Source: JBHHYS01 sp046757645 (lineage in GTDB: Bacteria; Acidobacteriota; Terriglobia; Acidiferrales; 2-02-FULL-67-57). Taken from it: a DNA stretch of 47,905 bases. Below the pieces are notes generated by a model that was not told the origin of the DNA, did no database searches, and saw only the letters and a list, made by a program, of their open reading frames with translations. The DNA is taken from assembly GCA_046757645.1 (NCBI GenBank), contig JBHHYS010000007.1, positions 1 to 47,905 on the forward strand, written 5' to 3'. Of the stretch, positions 32,343 through 39,634 are shown piece by piece (within the stretch, counting starts at the first letter, position 1; the number at the start of each line of letters is the position of its first letter). The position numbers were made by a program, and so were the translations under genes.

Positions 32343-33121
32343 CGCTTGGCGCTCCTGGGCTCGGATGTCAGCGAGCCACCGCGCACCAGCACGCCGAGCT
32401 TGGCGTACTTGAGAAAAGTGTAGCAGGCGGCCATCTGCGCGATCAGCCAACCGCGGTAGCCATCGCGAAAACCTTGCTGGAAGAAAAACGTGCGTAGCAA
32501 CGTCCAGGGCGGCACCAGCAGCAAGGGCAGCACCCAGCGACGCCGGCCGGAGGCAAACAACTCGGCCGCCGCCAGAGTGGTGTAGCGATTGATGCGGTTG
32601 AGGTGCTCGCTGAGAGTATTGACGGTGTAGTGATAGAGTTCCCCCTGGAATCGGCCCACCGGCCCGCGGGTCACCAGGCTTTCGTGCAGCCGGCCCACAA
32701 AGCGCGCCTGATCGCCTCGGTAGAGGCGAAGCTTCGGGTCGGGATACCAACCCGAGTGGAGAATCCAGCCGCCCAGGTAACGCGCCTTGCGGGGCAGCGC
32801 ATAGGCGACCGCTGCCGCCGGCTCGCCCTTCCAACGCTGCAGCTCCGCCTGCAGCGCGGGGCTCAACTCTTCGTCCGCGTCGAGGTTCAATATCCACTGG
32901 TGTTTTGCTTGGGCGGCGGCAAAATTCTTTTGGTCGCTGAAATCCGTCCAGGGGCGTTCGATCACTCGGGCGCCGTGCTGCCGGGCGATGGCGCAGGTGC
33001 GGTCGGTGCTGCCCGAATCCACCAGCACGATTTCGTCGGGCAAGTCACCCAGGGAGGCCAGGAGGCGGGGCAGGTTTTTCTCCTCGTCGCGGGTAATCAG
33101 CGTGACGCTCAGACGATTCAT
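32339..33121 (-). CDS. Glycosyltransferase family 2 (WaaE/KdtX-like)
   Basis: GT-A enzyme of 260 residues. MNRLSVTLITRDEEKNLPRLLASL opens the protein, IVLVDSGSTDRT follows, and the metal motif is LDADEEL. YLGGWILHSGWYPDPKLRLYR and LHESL match WaaE/KdtX-type LPS core transferases. A membrane-associated C terminus follows. The ATG at 33121 is used, and an extension to 33205 lacks support. It is translationally coupled to the family 4 transferase and, through it, to prepilin peptidase. Confidence 0.87.
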   Translation of the reverse strand: MNRLSVTLITRDEEKNLPRLLASLGDLPDEIVLVDSGSTDRTCAIARQHGARVIERPWTDFSDQKNFAAAQAKHQWILNLDADEELSPALQAELQRWKGEPAAAVAYALPRKARYLGGWILHSGWYPDPKLRLYRGDQARFVGRLHESLVTRGPVGRFQGELYHYTVNTLSEHLNRINRYTTLAAAELFASGRRRWVLPLLLVPPWTLLRTFFFQQGFRDGYRGWLIAQMAACYTFLKYAKLGVLVRGGSLTSEPRSAKR

Positions 33122-33723
33122 CCCGAAGTTTCGTGCCCTATTATCGCAAATCTTATTCCTGCCAGCCATTTGGCTTGCTGAAATCGAACTGCCGCGAACG
33201 GGCAACGGCGGTCACTCCTACACCCTGAAGCTGACGGGGCCGAGCTTTCGTCTTTCAATTTTCGATTCTCATCTCGCCGTTTTTTTGGGGTCTGGTTTCG
33301 CATCTGCTTGATTTCCGATCCGTTACGCAGTGAAAGCCGTCGCCCCCCGGGGGGTGTTCGGTCATCTGATTGATTCCCAATCACTTCGTCAGTGACATTC
33401 TTCACTAATACCACTCAGCCGTTTGATTCCAAAGCAGTTTAGGGGTGAGAATCTTCGCCTGCGAGTCTTGCCCACCCCGCTGAATTCTCCTTAATCCCGT
33501 TTTTCGAGTTTCGTGTTTTGGCTTTCGTGCTGCGATGTCCTCTGTTCCTGTTTCCGTGCGCCACAATGCCCCCGCGGCTGGTTTACACACCTGCCTCCCC
33601 CCTGTCCACGGTTTCTGCGGAGTTTTTTTTCGCCGAGGCACTTTTTCGGCCTCGAAAACTGAACGGGAAAACCGCGAAAACTGCACTTTCCCCCGTCCGC
33701 AGCGCTTACTCCCAAGGGGTTGC
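33122..33723. other. 600-base spacer without a convincing gene
   Basis: Both flanking genes point away from it. Frames here are short and of odd composition. It holds an imperfect 32-base repeat with 62-base period (33301-33394), a CCCCCCGGGGGG palindrome, and T- and CGAAA-rich stretches near 33260 and 33500 that recall the spacer after the hydrolase (34820-34900). Confidence 0.6.
33301..33394. repeat. Two imperfect 32-base repeats, 62-base period
   Basis: 33301-33332 and 33363-33394 both run CATCTG, two bases, TGATT, and end in CAGTG, with roughly 24 of 32 matching by eye. The spacer holds a perfect 12-base palindrome, CCCCCCGGGGGG at 33343-33354. Confidence 0.6.
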
Positions 33724-33753
33724 TTGACACTCCCGGCCCCCGCCGCCAATAAT
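33724..33753 (+). promoter_or_regulatory. Sigma-70-type promoter of the hydrolase gene
   Basis: TTGACA (33724-33729), 18 bases, AATAAT (33748-33753). The expected start near 33760 leaves only about ten bases before the ATG at 33771, and those contain no Shine-Dalgarno sequence, so the message may be almost leaderless. Confidence 0.6.
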
Positions 33754-33770
33754 AACTGCTTTTCTTTATC

Positions 33771-34817
33771 ATGTTGCGTCAAGCCGTCCATTCCCTGGAA
33801 CGCACCTTCTGGCGGGCGGAGACCCGCCGAACCCCACGCCCCTTCGCCTGGGGAATCGAACACCTGGGGGGCGACCCCCGGCGCGATGACCCCCGCGCCT
33901 TCCTCCACCGCTACGCGGAGGAAGCCCTCGCCGCCAGCGACCCCTTCTTTGCCACCGAGCCAGCCGAGTGGTATCAACTCCATGACGGTGTGCTGATCTT
34001 TCCCAGCGCCCTCCACTCGCCCTTTCCGGAGAACAATCTGGTTACAGCGCGCTGGTTTCCCGGCCCGGCTGAGGCTTCCGACGGTCAGCCGGGCAAGCCG
34101 GCGGCGCACCCGCGCCGGGCGGTGGTGGTGCTGCCGCAATGGAATGCCGACTGGAACGGCCACGTGGACATTTGCCGGTTCCTGAACCGCTTCGGCATCA
34201 GCGCCTTGCGCTTGAGCCTGCCCTATCACGACCGCCGGATGCCCGTGGGGCTGGAGCGCGCCGACCATATGGTCAGCCCGAACATCGGCCTGACCTTGCA
34301 GGCCTCCCACCAGGCGGTCCTCGACGCCCGCCGCGCAGTGCGCTGGCTCGAGCAACAGGGCTACACCCGCCTGGGTATTCTCGGCACCAGCGTCGGCTCG
34401 TCCGTAGCCTTCATCACCCTGGCCCACGAGCCCGCCCTGCGCGCCGGCGTCTTCCTGCACGTCTCCACCTATTTCGGCGATGTGGTGCGCACCGGGCTGA
34501 GCACCGCGCATGTTTGGGCGGGCCTGGAAGGGCAGGTGAGCGCCGAAGAAATTCGCCACTTCTGGTCGCCCATCAGCCCCTATCCCTTCGTTGCTCGCCT
34601 GGAGGGAACCACCAAAAAGCTGCTGCTGGTTTCCGGCCGCTACGACCTCTCCTTTCTGCCCGAGTTCACCCGCCAGTTGTGGCGCGCGCTCGACCTCCAC
34701 GGCATTCCCCACCAGCGCCTCCTCCTCCCCTGCGGCCACTACACCCTCGGGAAGCCTCCCTTCAACTACTGGGCCGGCTTCCACTTCCTGCGCTTCCTCC
34801 GCCACGCCCTGGCTTGA
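33771..34817 (+). CDS. Alpha/beta hydrolase (ABHD18-like)
   Basis: Hydrolase of 348 residues. The nucleophile elbow is GTSVGSS (Ser in GxSxG-like LGTSVGSSV). The probable acid is Asp in SGRYDLSF and the histidine is in CGHYTLG. An N-terminal part of about 130 residues resembles that of ABHD18-type proteins (VVVLPQWNADWNGHVDICRFLNRFGISALRLSLPYHDRRMP). The substrate is unknown. It is a single gene with its own promoter between two repeat-rich spacers. Confidence 0.82.
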   Translation: MLRQAVHSLERTFWRAETRRTPRPFAWGIEHLGGDPRRDDPRAFLHRYAEEALAASDPFFATEPAEWYQLHDGVLIFPSALHSPFPENNLVTARWFPGPAEASDGQPGKPAAHPRRAVVVLPQWNADWNGHVDICRFLNRFGISALRLSLPYHDRRMPVGLERADHMVSPNIGLTLQASHQAVLDARRAVRWLEQQGYTRLGILGTSVGSSVAFITLAHEPALRAGVFLHVSTYFGDVVRTGLSTAHVWAGLEGQVSAEEIRHFWSPISPYPFVARLEGTTKKLLLVSGRYDLSFLPEFTRQLWRALDLHGIPHQRLLLPCGHYTLGKPPFNYWAGFHFLRFLRHALA

Positions 34818-35282
34818 AAGGCCGAAAATCGAAACTCGAAAACCGACCAGGCGCGATGGCGTCCTTCCGCTTTTCCGATTTTACTTTTCGCTTTTGGCGT
34901 ATTGCTGTCACCCCGAGCTTGCCCTGCTCGCCCCGAGCGGAGTCGAGGGGAGCGCAGTCGAAGGGCGGAGCCGAGGGGTCTGCTTGTCCTGCTTTCTCGC
35001 CTGCTTTGCTTCCTCCAAGGCCACTGCTAGGTAGCGACGACGAATCTGCCTTGTTCTCTCAACCGGCCGGCCAAGCGAACCAGGGCGGATTCGTCGTCGG
35101 ATTCCCTCTGTGTCCGGTGTGCCTGCCCGTCTTGGGGCGGGCCGCTGCGGTAAGAATTTCTCTGCCTTCTCTGCGTCTCCCCGGCCCGCTACCGGCGCGA
35201 GCCGGGGCGGGCTGCGGTGAAAGCCGGGAGAAACTCAAGCAGAAACAAGAGAACTGACGTTCCCACCGCTGAGGGCGCAGAG
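34818..35282. other. Repeat-rich spacer after the hydrolase
   Basis: No gene is seen. In order it holds a CGAAA/TTTTCG-rich stretch (34822-34900), a CCCCGAGCGGAGTCGAGGGG-type repeat (34935-34980; a relative is at 36200-36240), a long inverted repeat (35035-35099), and CTCTGTGTCC-type repeats interrupted by GC-rich hairpins (35103-35155 and 35161-35225). Confidence 0.65.
35035..35099. repeat. Long inverted repeat (16-bp stem)
   Basis: CGACGACGAATCTGCC (35035-35050) pairs with GGCGGATTCGTCGTCG (35084-35099), with 15 Watson-Crick pairs and one G-T. The 33-base loop holds a CCGGCCGG palindrome. It could be a small non-autonomous element or an RNA hairpin. Confidence 0.7.
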
Positions 35283-35390
35283 TTAACCGCCGAGGAGCCT
35301 CTGGAAGGTGCGCTCGCTGATGAGCTGCCGGAGGGCTTCAATGTCGGGGGTTAGCGGTCGGTCCTGCTCGAGCGCAGGGACCACGCCGCG
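35169..35390. repeat. 222-base duplication, copy 1 (includes a hutH 3' end)
   Basis: Aligns without gaps to 36312-36533 (offset 1143) with about 14 mismatches by eye, roughly 94 percent identity. Covers the spacer downstream of hutH and the last 110 or so bases of the gene. Confidence 0.9.
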
Positions 35391-35412
35391 GAAGGTCGCG
35401 TGCGCCTGCGCC
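35283..35412 (-). pseudogene. Truncated hutH 3' fragment
   Basis: Read on the minus strand this gives RGVVPALEQDRPLTPDIEA, then LRQLISERTFQRLLGG and stop. It is in frame and nearly identical to the C terminus of the complete histidine ammonia-lyase at 36426. Changes are mostly conservative or silent. The upstream part of the gene is missing, and the Doc gene ends 38 bases away. Confidence 0.8.
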
Positions 35413-35450
35413 ACCTTGTTTGGGCCGGGCGGAGCAGCTAACGGTACAGG

Positions 35451-35840
35451 CTAGTCCTTGGGGAGGGGAAGAATGTGAGAGCGGAGCCAATCCCGAATGC
35501 CAGCAAAGCGGAACTCGCCGCGCTCGATCTTTTCAGTAATGAAGTTGTGTGCCGCAATTGCCTGTATTTCTAAGTAGAAACCATTCAGCCGTAGGAATGT
35601 GTCCGTGATCGCAAAGCTAGCGCGTTTGTTGCCGTCCACAAAAGCGTGATTGTTTGCCACAGCCTCCATTAAGGCTGCTGCTTCTTCAACGATGTCGTTG
35701 TAATACCCGATCTGGGGACGAAAAATGGCGGCTTCCAACCGGCCTCTATCGCGGAGACCGTGAGAGCCGCCAAATTCGTCAATCAGCTGCTTGTGGATCT
35801 CAATAGCTTCCGCCACCGTGGGGTAGACATTCCCCGGCAT
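35451..35840 (-). CDS. doc: Doc/Fic-family toxin
   Basis: Death-on-curing toxin of 129 residues. The Fic motif HAFVDGNKRAS is complete (His, Asp, Asn, Lys, Arg). The N-terminal VAEAIEIHKQLIDEFGG and GLRDRGRLEAAIFRP are typical of the Doc branch, which phosphorylates EF-Tu in phage P1. Its ATG follows the stop of the antitoxin directly (TAAATG), so the two are translationally coupled, antitoxin first as usual. The pair lies between two copies of the hutH 3' end. Confidence 0.9.
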   Translation of the reverse strand: MPGNVYPTVAEAIEIHKQLIDEFGGSHGLRDRGRLEAAIFRPQIGYYNDIVEEAAALMEAVANNHAFVDGNKRASFAITDTFLRLNGFYLEIQAIAAHNFITEKIERGEFRFAGIRDWLRSHILPLPKD

Positions 35841-36077
35841 TTAGCGCGCCAGAAGTTCCATCAGCTTCCGGTTTTTGTCCACCGACCGGCGAAAATGCGC
35901 CATGACCTCGGGGCGGATCGTTCCCTGAGAAGGCACCACAACCTCCAAGTAATGCTTCAAGGCTTTCTCCAACAGAAAGCGTCGAGTCTGGCCGTTTGCC
36001 TTCGCCACTTTGTCTAGGTGAGCATACAGCCGAGCATCAATTTCGAGCCCGATCTTCCTCATAGCTTTCTTCGCCAT
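35841..36077 (-). CDS. Antitoxin partner of Doc (ribbon-helix-helix-like)
   Basis: Protein of 78 residues. The N terminus (KKAMRKIGLEIDARLYAHLDKVAKANGQTRRFLLEKALKHYL) has the strand-helix-helix pattern of ribbon-helix-helix DNA-binding antitoxins. The basic C terminus (RPEVMAHFRRSVDKNRKLMELLAR) is probably the toxin-neutralising tail. GAGGG lies about five bases before the ATG. It would repress its own promoter. The short TAGAGG/GTAGAGG repeats upstream (36087-36118) could be operator half-sites. Confidence 0.85.
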   Translation of the reverse strand: MAKKAMRKIGLEIDARLYAHLDKVAKANGQTRRFLLEKALKHYLEVVVPSQGTIRPEVMAHFRRSVDKNRKLMELLAR

Positions 36078-36425
36078 TTTTACCCTCTACAATCATTTTG
36101 CAACAGAGTTGTACCTCTAGCAAGCGAATTCTTCGATTCTCTAGATTACCCTGGACAGGCGCGCACCTTGACACGCCCTTCCCTGAGCCAAGGGGGGTGT
36201 CATCCCGAGCGGAGCCACAGGCGGAGTCGAGGGATCTGCTTGTCCTACTTCCTATGCCCCTCTCATTCCTCTGCGTCCTCTGCGCCGCTGTGGTGGAACT
36301 CCCTCGGCGTCCTCTGCGTCTCCCCGGCCCGCTACCGGCGCGAGCCGGGGCGGGCTGCGGTGAAAGCCGGGAGAAACTCAAGCAGAAACAAGAGAACGGA
36401 CGTACCCACCGCTGAGGGCGCAGAG
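36078..36425. other. Spacer between antitoxin and hutH with dispersed repeats
   Basis: Contains the probable toxin-antitoxin promoter near 36085-36120, a CCCGAGCGGAG...GAGTCGAGGG-type repeat (36200-36235), CTCTGCGTCC-type repeats (36266-36297), and the start of duplication copy 2 with a CCCCGGC/GCCGGGG hairpin (36321-36349). No gene is seen. Confidence 0.65.
36266..36297 (+). repeat. Dispersed CTCTGTG-type repeat
   Basis: TTCCTCTGCGTCCTCTGCG, then CCGCTGTGGTGGA. A variant of the family at 42044, 43217, 43628 and 43986. Confidence 0.7.
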
Positions 36426-36533
36426 TTAACTGCCGAGCAGTTTCTGGAAGGTGCGCTCGCTGATGAGCTGCCGGACGGCTTCAATGTCGGGGGTGAGAGC
36501 GCGGTCCTGCTCGAGCCCCGGAACCACGCCGCG
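36312..36533. repeat. 222-base duplication, copy 2 (the hutH 3' end in place)
   Basis: Partner of 35169-35390. The two copies define a 1143-base unit that contains the Doc/antitoxin pair. Confidence 0.9.
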
Positions 36534-37931
36534 CACCGCGGCCAGCGCCTGGGCCGCCAGCCGCCCCGTCTTGAGCGGCGCCAGCAGCTCAATCCCTTGG
36601 CAAGCGCAAAGCAGCTCAATTGCCAGGATGCTCTTTAGGTTCTCCGCAATCTGCCGGCTCTTGAGCGCCGCGCCCATACTCATGGAGACAAAGTCTTCAA
36701 TGCCGCTGGTGGGAATGGAATCAACCGAGGCGGGGTGCGCCAACCCTTTGTTCTCCGAGGCTAGTGCTGCGGCCGTGACCTGCGCCATCATCAGGCCGGA
36801 GTGCAGCCCCGGCTGCCGAGTGAGAAAAGCCGGCAGCTCACTCAAGCCCGGATTGACCAGCCGCTGGGTGCGCCGCTCGCTGATGTTGCCCAACTGCGCC
36901 AGGGCAATCCCCAACACGTCCAGCACCAGCGCCAGCGGTTGGCCGTGAAAGTTGCCGCCGGAAAGCACCTGGCCGTCCTCCGCAAAAACCAGGGGATTAT
37001 CGGTGCCGCTGTTGAGTTCGATCTCGAAGATGCGCCGCGCATAGCTCAGCGCCTCGCGGACCGCCCCGTGCACTTGGGGGACGCAGCGCAGGCTGTAAGC
37101 GTCCTGGACGCGCTCGCAGGCGAGATGCGAGTGGCGAATTTCGCTGCCGTCGTTCAAGCGGCGCAGATTCTTCGCGGTCGCCAGCTCTCCCGGAAAAGGC
37201 CGCAGCCGGTGGATGCGCTCATCAAAGGCCACCGGCGTGCCCCGCAAAGCGTCCAGGGAGAGCGCCGCGGCCACGTCGGCGGTGTCAACTAAATTCTCCG
37301 CCGCCAGCAGCGCCAGCAGGCCCACCGCCAGCGATGGCTGGGTGCCGTTGATCAACGCCAGGCCTTCCTTGGCTTCGAGCCCCAACGGCTTCAGGCCCGC
37401 GCTACGCAAAGCTTCTTTCCCGCTCAAGCGTTTGCCCTCAAAGAAGGCTGCACCCTCGCCCAGCAGCACCAGCCCCAGGTGCGCCAGCGGGGCCAGGTCG
37501 CCGCTGGCCCCCACCGAGCCGCGGGAGGGAATTACCGGGTGGACACCGCGGTTGAGCATCTCGCAGAGTCGCTCCCCCAGCAGCGGCCGCACCCCGGAAA
37601 ACCCCTTGGCCAGCACGTTGGCTCGCAGCAGCAGGGTGGCCCGGCTTTCGGTTTCGCTCAAGGGCTCGCCGACCCCGCTGGCATGACTGCGCAGCAGATT
37701 GAGCTGAACCGCCCGCAACTCGGCGGGGGGAATCTTTACCCGAGCCAGGTCGCCGAAGCCGGTGGTGACCCCGTAGACCACAGCATCTTCTGCCACCAGC
37801 TTCTCCACCAGTGCCCGCGAGCCCGCCATGCGAACCCGGGCCGGCGCCGCCAGTGCCACCGGCTCACCCCCAGATACAACCCGGCAGAATTGCTCGGTCG
37901 TCAGGTCGTTTCCGGTCAGCTCAATCGCCAT
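36426..37931 (-). CDS. hutH: Histidine ammonia-lyase
   Basis: Converts histidine to urocanate. It is 501 residues long, the normal size. The self-made MIO cofactor comes from Ala142-Ser143-Gly144 in RGSVGASGDLAPLAH, at exactly the usual position. VVYGVTTGFGDLA (active-site Tyr loop), NFHGQPLALVLD and the QVTAAALASENKGLAHPASVDSI segment also fit. No other histidine-degradation genes are adjacent, so regulation with a hut operon is not evident. A 9-bp hairpin lies just upstream of the start. The 3' end is duplicated at 35283. Confidence 0.94.
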   Translation of the reverse strand: MAIELTGNDLTTEQFCRVVSGGEPVALAAPARVRMAGSRALVEKLVAEDAVVYGVTTGFGDLARVKIPPAELRAVQLNLLRSHASGVGEPLSETESRATLLLRANVLAKGFSGVRPLLGERLCEMLNRGVHPVIPSRGSVGASGDLAPLAHLGLVLLGEGAAFFEGKRLSGKEALRSAGLKPLGLEAKEGLALINGTQPSLAVGLLALLAAENLVDTADVAAALSLDALRGTPVAFDERIHRLRPFPGELATAKNLRRLNDGSEIRHSHLACERVQDAYSLRCVPQVHGAVREALSYARRIFEIELNSGTDNPLVFAEDGQVLSGGNFHGQPLALVLDVLGIALAQLGNISERRTQRLVNPGLSELPAFLTRQPGLHSGLMMAQVTAAALASENKGLAHPASVDSIPTSGIEDFVSMSMGAALKSRQIAENLKSILAIELLCACQGIELLAPLKTGRLAAQALAAVRGVVPGLEQDRALTPDIEAVRQLISERTFQKLLGS

Positions 37932-37951
37932 AGTGGCTTCTTACCCCGGTA

Positions 37952-37973
37952 GGACAGACATTCTTGTCTGTCC
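37952..37973. repeat. Perfect hairpin upstream of hutH
   Basis: GGACAGACA, 4-base loop, TGTCTGTCC. It lies 21 bases before the hutH start codon and is probably a dispersed REP-like element. A degenerate CTCTGCGCC-type repeat (37982-38010) adjoins it. Confidence 0.6.
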
Positions 37974-38013
37974 CCCTCCCACTCTCCGCGTACTCTGCGC
38001 CTTTGCCGTTCAC

Positions 38014-38409
38014 TCACCCACTTACTTTGCTCCCGCGGCCCTCCAGCAGCTTGCGGTATTGCTCGGGCAAGGAACGCGGCCGGCCATCACGGTCGGTGAT
38101 GACGTGCAGGGTCTCGCCCGTGGCCACCAAGCTGCCGTCTTCCCCCAAGACTTCGTAGCTGAACTGCACGGCCCGGCTGCGGGTGCGAATGGTCAGCACG
38201 TCATCGTACCCCACCGGCGCGTGATAGCGGCAGTGCGCCTCCGCCACCACGATGGTGCAGCCCTCCTGTTGCTCGAGCTGGCGATACGCATAGCCGCGCC
38301 GGCGAAAAAGCTCCGTGCGCCCCAGCTCGAACCAGACGAAGTGGTTGGCGTAGTACGCCACGCCCATGCGGTCGGTCTCCGCATAGCGCACCCGCACCGT
38401 GGTATCCAC
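38014..38409 (-). CDS. YbgC-type acyl-CoA thioesterase (hotdog fold)
   Basis: Thioesterase of about 131 residues. The 4HBT signature is RYAETDRMGVAYYANHFVWFELGR, in which the Asp is catalytic. AEAHCRYHAPVGYDDVLTI and the final strand segment fit YbgC. The GTG at 38409 is preceded by GGGGGCG and gives the family length. The longer frame to 38523 runs into a CACGGAT-type dispersed repeat and is unlikely. It lies at the end of the acyl-CoA gene block and is likely to release free acids from short or branched acyl-CoAs. Confidence 0.85.
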   Translation of the reverse strand: MDTTVRVRYAETDRMGVAYYANHFVWFELGRTELFRRRGYAYRQLEQQEGCTIVVAEAHCRYHAPVGYDDVLTIRTRSRAVQFSYEVLGEDGSLVATGETLHVITDRDGRPRSLPEQYRKLLEGRGSKVSG

Positions 38410-38437
38410 GTAATCGCCCCCAGACGCGTGCTTCCGA

Positions 38438-38475
38438 GATCCGTGTCTATCCGTGTGCATCCGTGGTTGTGAGGC
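38438..38475 (-). repeat. CACGGAT-type dispersed repeat
   Basis: On the minus strand: AACCACGGATGCACACGGAT, then AGACACGGATC. A tandem CACGGAT motif, different in sequence from but similar in style to the CTCTGTG family. Confidence 0.6.
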
Positions 38476-38585
38476 TGCGTTGTCGGGCCAGGGGAATTTG
38501 TGTTCCACTTGGCTGCGGGGCAAAGCATACCGCCACCAGCGTCTGGGCCGCGAGAGGAAATTCTACCCACCCCGGCAGGGAACAC

Positions 38586-39071
38586 TCAGAGGAGCGCGAA
38601 GCCTTCAATGTCGAGGATGGAGCCGATGCGCTTCGGCTTGGGCTTGACCACCGCGCGCACCCGGGCGCCGATGCGCACCCCGGCCGGGTCGGTCACACCC
38701 AGCAGGCGATGAAGCAAAACCGTGGTGGCTCCCTCGAGTTGCACCGTGGCCAGCGCCAGGGGCTTTTCCAGCCGACGCCCGTCGCGGTCCAGATAGCTGA
38801 CGGTGAAACTGATCAGGATGCCCTCCGGCTTGACCCTAACCGGCTCGCTCAGCTCGGCGAAGCACTGCTCGCAGAAAATCCGCGCTGGCACATAGACCTG
38901 CTTGCAGCGCCCGCAGCGCGTCCCCACCAGCTCGCCTCGCTCCTTCAGCGCCTCGAAGAAGATCTGCCCGCCCAGCCCGGCCGTGTAGAGCGACTCCAGG
39001 GGAATCTCGCCCCGCCAGACGCGCCCCGCAGGGGGGGAGGTCGGCGCGGAAAGGTTTTTTCCGCTCTTCAT
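38586..39071 (-). CDS. DUF35 OB-fold/zinc-ribbon acyl-CoA-associated protein (first)
   Basis: Protein of 161 residues. A zinc ribbon (CGRCKQVYVPARIFCEQC, about residues 53-70) is followed by an OB-fold domain (SFTVSYLDRDGRRLEKPLALATVQLEG). DUF35 proteins bind acyl-CoA and work as partners of thiolase-fold enzymes, for example in steroid side-chain aldolases and archaeal HMG-CoA synthesis. Its start overlaps the stop of the second DUF35 gene upstream by four bases. A longer N terminus with GEIPLESLYTAGLGGQIFFEALKERGELVG is typical. Confidence 0.85.
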   Translation of the reverse strand: MKSGKNLSAPTSPPAGRVWRGEIPLESLYTAGLGGQIFFEALKERGELVGTRCGRCKQVYVPARIFCEQCFAELSEPVRVKPEGILISFTVSYLDRDGRRLEKPLALATVQLEGATTVLLHRLLGVTDPAGVRIGARVRAVVKPKPKRIGSILDIEGFALL

Positions 39072-39634
39072 CGGGGTTTCGCTCTCCGCATTGTTCGCCG
39101 CTTGCGCGGTGGCTTCGCTGCTTGGCGCTTCACCGGCTCAAAATAGAGGATGTCGGTGATGCTGCCCGTGCGCTGCGCCGCCGGCTTCCAGACAGCGCGC
39201 ACCCGCATCCCCACGCGCACCGCTTTCGGCTTCACGCGGCCCAGCAGGTGCATGATGCCCATGCCGGGCGAGGCGGCGTCGATTTCGATCACCGCCGGAA
39301 TCTCGGGCTGCTTCAGCCGGCGCACGTCCCAGGAAACGTAGCAGAGCGAGAAGGTGTTCACCCGGCCGGTGTCCTTGACGTAGACCCACTCGTCGGTGGG
39401 CCGGAAGCAACGCTCGCAGAACATTCGGGGAGGAATCAGGGTGCGCTGGCAGTTGTGGCAGCGGCGGGCGATCAGTCGCCCGTTTTTCAACTCCTCCAGG
39501 TAGCGGCCAATGGCCGCGCCCGTGTCCCAGGCGTAGCGAATCCTGGGCACGTAGGCGGTGGTGAACACTTTGCCCTTCTTGAAGTCGGCCAACTCCAGCG
39601 GCGTGCCCCGCAAGCCTTTTGGTTCAGCGCTCAT
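39068..39634 (-). CDS. DUF35 OB-fold/zinc-ribbon acyl-CoA-associated protein (second)
   Basis: Protein of 188 residues. The zinc ribbon CHNCQRTLIPPRMFCERCF is followed by an OB fold (NTFSLCYVSWDVRRLKQPEIPAVIEID). The C terminus is very basic (RKRRTMRRAKPR). It overlaps the thiolase-like gene upstream and the first DUF35 gene downstream, each by four bases (ATGA), so the three are made together and probably form a complex. Confidence 0.85.
   Translation of the reverse strand: MSAEPKGLRGTPLELADFKKGKVFTTAYVPRIRYAWDTGAAIGRYLEELKNGRLIARRCHNCQRTLIPPRMFCERCFRPTDEWVYVKDTGRVNTFSLCYVSWDVRRLKQPEIPAVIEIDAASPGMGIMHLLGRVKPKAVRVGMRVRAVWKPAAQRTGSITDILYFEPVKRQAAKPPRKRRTMRRAKPR

Noticed and set aside
31248..32897. 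A 549-residue form of the family 4 glycosyltransferase
   Set aside because: The first ~185 residues are antisense-like readthrough of the family 2 glycosyltransferase. The TTG at 32342 has a good ribosome binding site and overlaps the stop of that gene.
33118..33414. A 98-codon minus-strand frame in the spacer upstream of the glycosyltransferase
   Set aside because: It is formed by the 62-base-period repeat and low-complexity sequence, has no ribosome binding site and no recognisable domain.
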